6,677 nt of DNA. Origin: Bacteroidota bacterium (GTDB lineage Bacteria > Bacteroidota > Bacteroidia > Flavobacteriales > Flavobacteriaceae). The notes below the pieces were generated by a model. The model did no database searches. It was not told the DNA's origin and saw only the letters and a list, made by a program, of their open reading frames with translations. The position numbers and the translations under genes were made by a program. The DNA is taken from NCBI GenBank assembly GCA_018656255.1, contig JABHYI010000094.1, positions 1 through 6,677 on the forward strand. The letters run 5' to 3'. The first letter of the stretch is position 1, and each line of letters starts with the position of its first letter. Positions 6,213 to 6,677 of this stretch are shown here, piece after piece.

Positions 6213-6260
6213 TAAAATCCGTTTTCAACCATAGTGGTTGAAAACGGATTTTTCTTTTTT
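6213..6260 (+). terminator. Strong intrinsic terminator after tsf
   Basis: An 18-bp perfect stem pairs 6214-6231 (AAAATCCGTTTTCAACCA) with 6235-6252 around a three-base TAG loop, followed by a T-rich tail through 6260 interrupted by one C. It lies 21 nt after the tsf stop. It should end the ribosomal protein/tsf transcript before pyrH. Its 5' A run also gives it some ability to act on the opposite strand. Confidence 0.92.
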
Positions 6261-6270
6261 ACATGCTTAG

Positions 6271-6303
6271 TTAGAAACATCTTTTATAAATTCACTATTT
6301 TTG
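6271..6303 (+). promoter_or_regulatory. Bacteroidota-type promoter for pyrH
   Basis: TATTTTTG at 6296-6303 is a perfect TAnnTTTG -7 element and is the same octamer as in the rplM promoter. The -33 element is weak: TTAG at 6271-6274, 21 nt upstream, is the best match to TTTG. Transcription would start near 6308-6311, leaving a 5' UTR of only about 12-15 nt before the ATG at 6323. The promoter lies directly after the tsf terminator, which supports it. Confidence 0.7.
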
Positions 6304-6322
6304 CAACTACTAAAACACCACT

Positions 6323-6677
6323 ATGCACTACAAAAGAATCCTTCTTAAACTCTCAGGAGAAGCCTTAATGGGTAACCTTCAGTATGGTATTGATCCAGAA
6401 AGACTAAAAGAATATGCCCAAGATATAAAAGCAATTATAGCCACAGGGGTTCAAGTTGCTATTGTAATTGGAGGAGGAAACATTTTTAGAGGTGTTGCAG
6501 GAGCCAGTAAAGGCATGGACCGCGTACAGGGAGATCATATGGGCATGCTTGCTACTGTAATTAACGGTCTTGCATTGCAAGGAGCCCTTGAAGACCAAGG
6601 CATTCCAACTAGACTGCAAAGCGCTATTAAAATTAATGAAGTAGCAGAGCCTTTTATAAAACGAAGAGCTGTGCGTC
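6323..6677 (+). CDS. pyrH: UMP kinase, 3'-truncated by window edge
   Basis: Phosphorylates UMP to UDP with ATP in pyrimidine nucleotide synthesis; bacterial PyrH belongs to the amino acid kinase fold rather than the adenylate kinase fold. The first 118 residues of about 235 are visible and the frame stays open to the window end. Signatures are [15 protein letters not shown] (3-17, phosphate-binding Lys/Gly region), [10 protein letters not shown] (48-57) and [20 protein letters not shown] (65-84), all characteristic of the family. The ATG at 6323 is chosen because it precedes the conserved [12 protein letters not shown] start and sits just behind a consensus promoter. pyrH after tsf is a widely conserved order, often with frr next; that gene is outside the window. 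Bacterial enzymes of this family are typically allosterically controlled by UTP and GTP. Confidence 0.97.
   Translation, partial: MHYKRILLKLSGEALMGNLQYGIDPERLKEYAQDIKAIIATGVQVAIVIGGGNIFRGVAGASKGMDRVQGDHMGMLATVINGLALQGALEDQGIPTRLQSAIKINEVAEPFIKRRAVR

Noticed and set aside
1..6677. CRISPR array, tRNA, rRNA, insertion sequence or integration site
   Set aside because: No regularly spaced repeats, no tRNA-like cloverleaf in the intergenic gaps (each shorter than 235 nt), no transposase or long terminal inverted repeats were seen.

Overview
The window is AT-rich and comes from a member of the Bacteroidota, most probably a marine or environmental Flavobacteriaceae. Four things point there: the core genes run rplM-rpsI-rpsB-tsf-pyrH; starts lack Shine-Dalgarno sequences and sit behind A-rich leaders; the Bacteroidota-type promoter (TTTG, 19 nt, TAnnTTTG) is present; and one secreted protein ends in a type IX secretion (T9SS) type A sorting domain. 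All genes lie on the + strand.

Layout. (1) 2-1795 is the 3' part of polA: the 3'-5' exonuclease and polymerase domains of DNA polymerase I, with the N-terminal flap-nuclease domain off the left edge. (2) 1831-2928, 35 nt later, encodes a secreted alpha/beta hydrolase closely resembling the PETase/cutinase-like polyester hydrolases, with a signal peptide, a GWSMGGGG nucleophile elbow, a recognisable Ser-Asp-His triad and a T9SS sorting tail. This is the only accessory gene and the most interesting item. (3) 2929-3160 is intergenic: short direct repeats, a weak terminator-like hairpin and a textbook Bacteroidota promoter. (4) 3161-4005 is rplM-rpsI (L13, S9), with stop and start overlapping in TAATG. 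(5) 4006-4221 is intergenic: a short hairpin after rpsI, then three tandem hairpins that could form a structured rpsB leader. (6) 4222-5094 is rpsB (S2), with an Ala/Lys/Glu-rich tail. (7) 5095-5223 holds a terminator/attenuator-like hairpin and an 8-bp hairpin just before tsf. (8) 5224-6192 is tsf (EF-Ts), followed by an 18-bp terminator. (9) A second consensus promoter drives pyrH (UMP kinase), which runs off the right edge.

How the genes relate. rplM, rpsI, rpsB, tsf and pyrH form a growth-related block for ribosome assembly, elongation factor recycling and pyrimidine nucleotide supply. Visible promoters and terminators split it into at least two transcription units (rplM onward, and pyrH onward), with possible attenuation before rpsB and between rpsB and tsf. 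polA is a housekeeping gene. The polyester-hydrolase-like gene has no evident functional link to its neighbours. It probably acts outside the cell or on its surface, releasing ester-linked monomers from natural polymers, with synthetic polyester hydrolysis a plausible side activity.
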